A DNA stretch of 39,017 bases, taken from contig JAITDU010000021.1 of the NCBI GenBank assembly GCA_031282405.1, positions 1 through 39,017 on the forward strand. The letters run 5' to 3'. The position numbers and the translations under genes were made by a program. The notes under the pieces are model-generated. The model was given only the letters and a program-made list of their open reading frames with translations, was not told the origin of the DNA and made no database searches. This document shows positions 38,746-39,017 of the stretch, one piece after another (positions within the stretch are counted from its first letter, which is position 1; each line of letters opens with the position of its first letter). This stretch comes from Coriobacteriales bacterium (GTDB taxonomy: Bacteria; Actinomycetota; Coriobacteriia; Coriobacteriales; UBA8131).

Positions 38746-38837
38746 CAATCTAACGGGTGGCCTCCTAGCGAGCCGCTAAAGCAGTTGCACAAATAATTCG
38801 ACCCAAATTTGACTCTGAGCCACAACCACCCCACTTT

Positions 38838-38867
38838 GAACAACAAAAAAGAGGCTCGCGAGCCTCT
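38838..38867 (-). terminator. Intrinsic terminator of the minus-strand tRNA
   Basis: Perfect 18-bp palindrome (38850-38867, centred on GCTCGCGAGC). On the minus strand it is followed directly by TTTTTTGTTG, a textbook Rho-independent terminator about 100 bp after the tRNA. Confidence 0.85.
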
Positions 38868-38991
38868 GAGCTGGGGAAATCCGGCGGGATGTGCAGGGCT
38901 TGTTAAAAAGATTGTCTCACATTTTTCTCACATCAAAAACCCAGAAATGAGCCTCTGACCTGCGATTTCTTGGCGGGATGTACGGGACTTG
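38860..38991. repeat. Imperfect 43-bp direct repeat including the tRNA 3' end
   Basis: 38860-38902 and 38949-38991 align without gaps, sharing GAGCCTCTGA and GGCGGGATGT plus CTTG at the end, with a divergent middle (31 of 43 positions). The second copy contains the last 21 bases of the tRNA, so the first is a partial tRNA-end duplicate. Confidence 0.6.
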
Positions 38992-39017
38992 AACCCGCGA
39001 CCTCTGGCTTGACAGCG
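38971..39017 (-). tRNA. Partial tRNA, 3' part, Asp-like
   Basis: Read on the minus strand: CTGTCAA as a possible anticodon loop (GTC, Asp), AGGTC variable loop, T arm GCGGGTTCAAGTCCCGT, acceptor half ACATCCC, G discriminator and CCA. The variable loop and T stem are those typical of tRNA-Asp. The two visible bases before the loop do not pair with the 3' anticodon stem as expected, so isotype and integrity remain open. The 5' half is outside the window. Confidence 0.7.

Overview
The window looks like the chromosome of an anaerobic, moderately GC-rich actinobacterium, most likely a member of the Coriobacteriia (Eggerthellales-like). This rests on a signal-less molybdopterin oxidoreductase beside a small 4Fe-4S protein and an MFS carrier, a very large fused acyl-CoA-dehydratase-type activase, a T7SS-like effector locus with a Ser/Thr kinase, and the absence of aerobic respiratory genes. 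The assignment is inference; no rRNA is present.

Layout. 1-4529 (minus strand): a probable operon with a Ser/Thr kinase, a one-TM protein carrying five SEAKT(T/I)V repeats, a WXG100-sized helical protein, an LXG-like protein and the start of a membrane protein. 4741-5304: solitary tRNA-Ile(GAU) and tRNA-Ala(UGC) genes with hairpin terminators. 5325-7750: a graveyard holding a schlafen/HATPase-type protein without its N-terminus, an HsdS specificity remnant, and a chimera joining the C-terminus of a molybdopterin oxidoreductase to the middle of an MFS carrier. 8233-12154 (minus): an apparently intact operon of the same type (MFS carrier, 4Fe-4S protein, molybdopterin catalytic subunit), resembling cytosolic catechol dehydroxylase loci of gut Eggerthellaceae. 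12298-13757: an ATPase N-terminal fragment, pyrimidine-rich repeats and two AT-rich membrane-protein genes.

14130-18874 is a heterodimeric ABC exporter pair with one degenerate ATP site. 19206-22001 is a hybrid sensor kinase. It converges, across a 131-bp nested inverted repeat, on a minus-strand group of malate dehydrogenase, phosphoglucomutase/phosphomannomutase and a small Nif11-like ORF. A pirin and a YhhN-like membrane protein follow. 27802-32658 encodes a 1618-residue double-activase / DUF2229 / 2-hydroxyacyl-CoA-dehydratase-like protein.

32800-36370 is a repair module (Ada-AlkA fusion plus Ogt) flanked by two decayed copies of one convergent gene pair, a WYL-domain regulator end and a flavodoxin-like NAD(P)H oxidoreductase end. 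One oxidoreductase copy is fused antisense to the tail of an ATPase whose intact relative lies at 37278-38615. The window ends in the 3' part of a minus-strand tRNA with an imperfect duplication of its 3' end nearby.

A theme across the window is short tandem repeats with units of 12, 18, 24, 36, 42 or 45 bp. Inside genes they create hydrophilic low-complexity insertions at domain boundaries; similar repeats fill several intergenic gaps. The second theme is gene decay by fusion, truncation and duplication.
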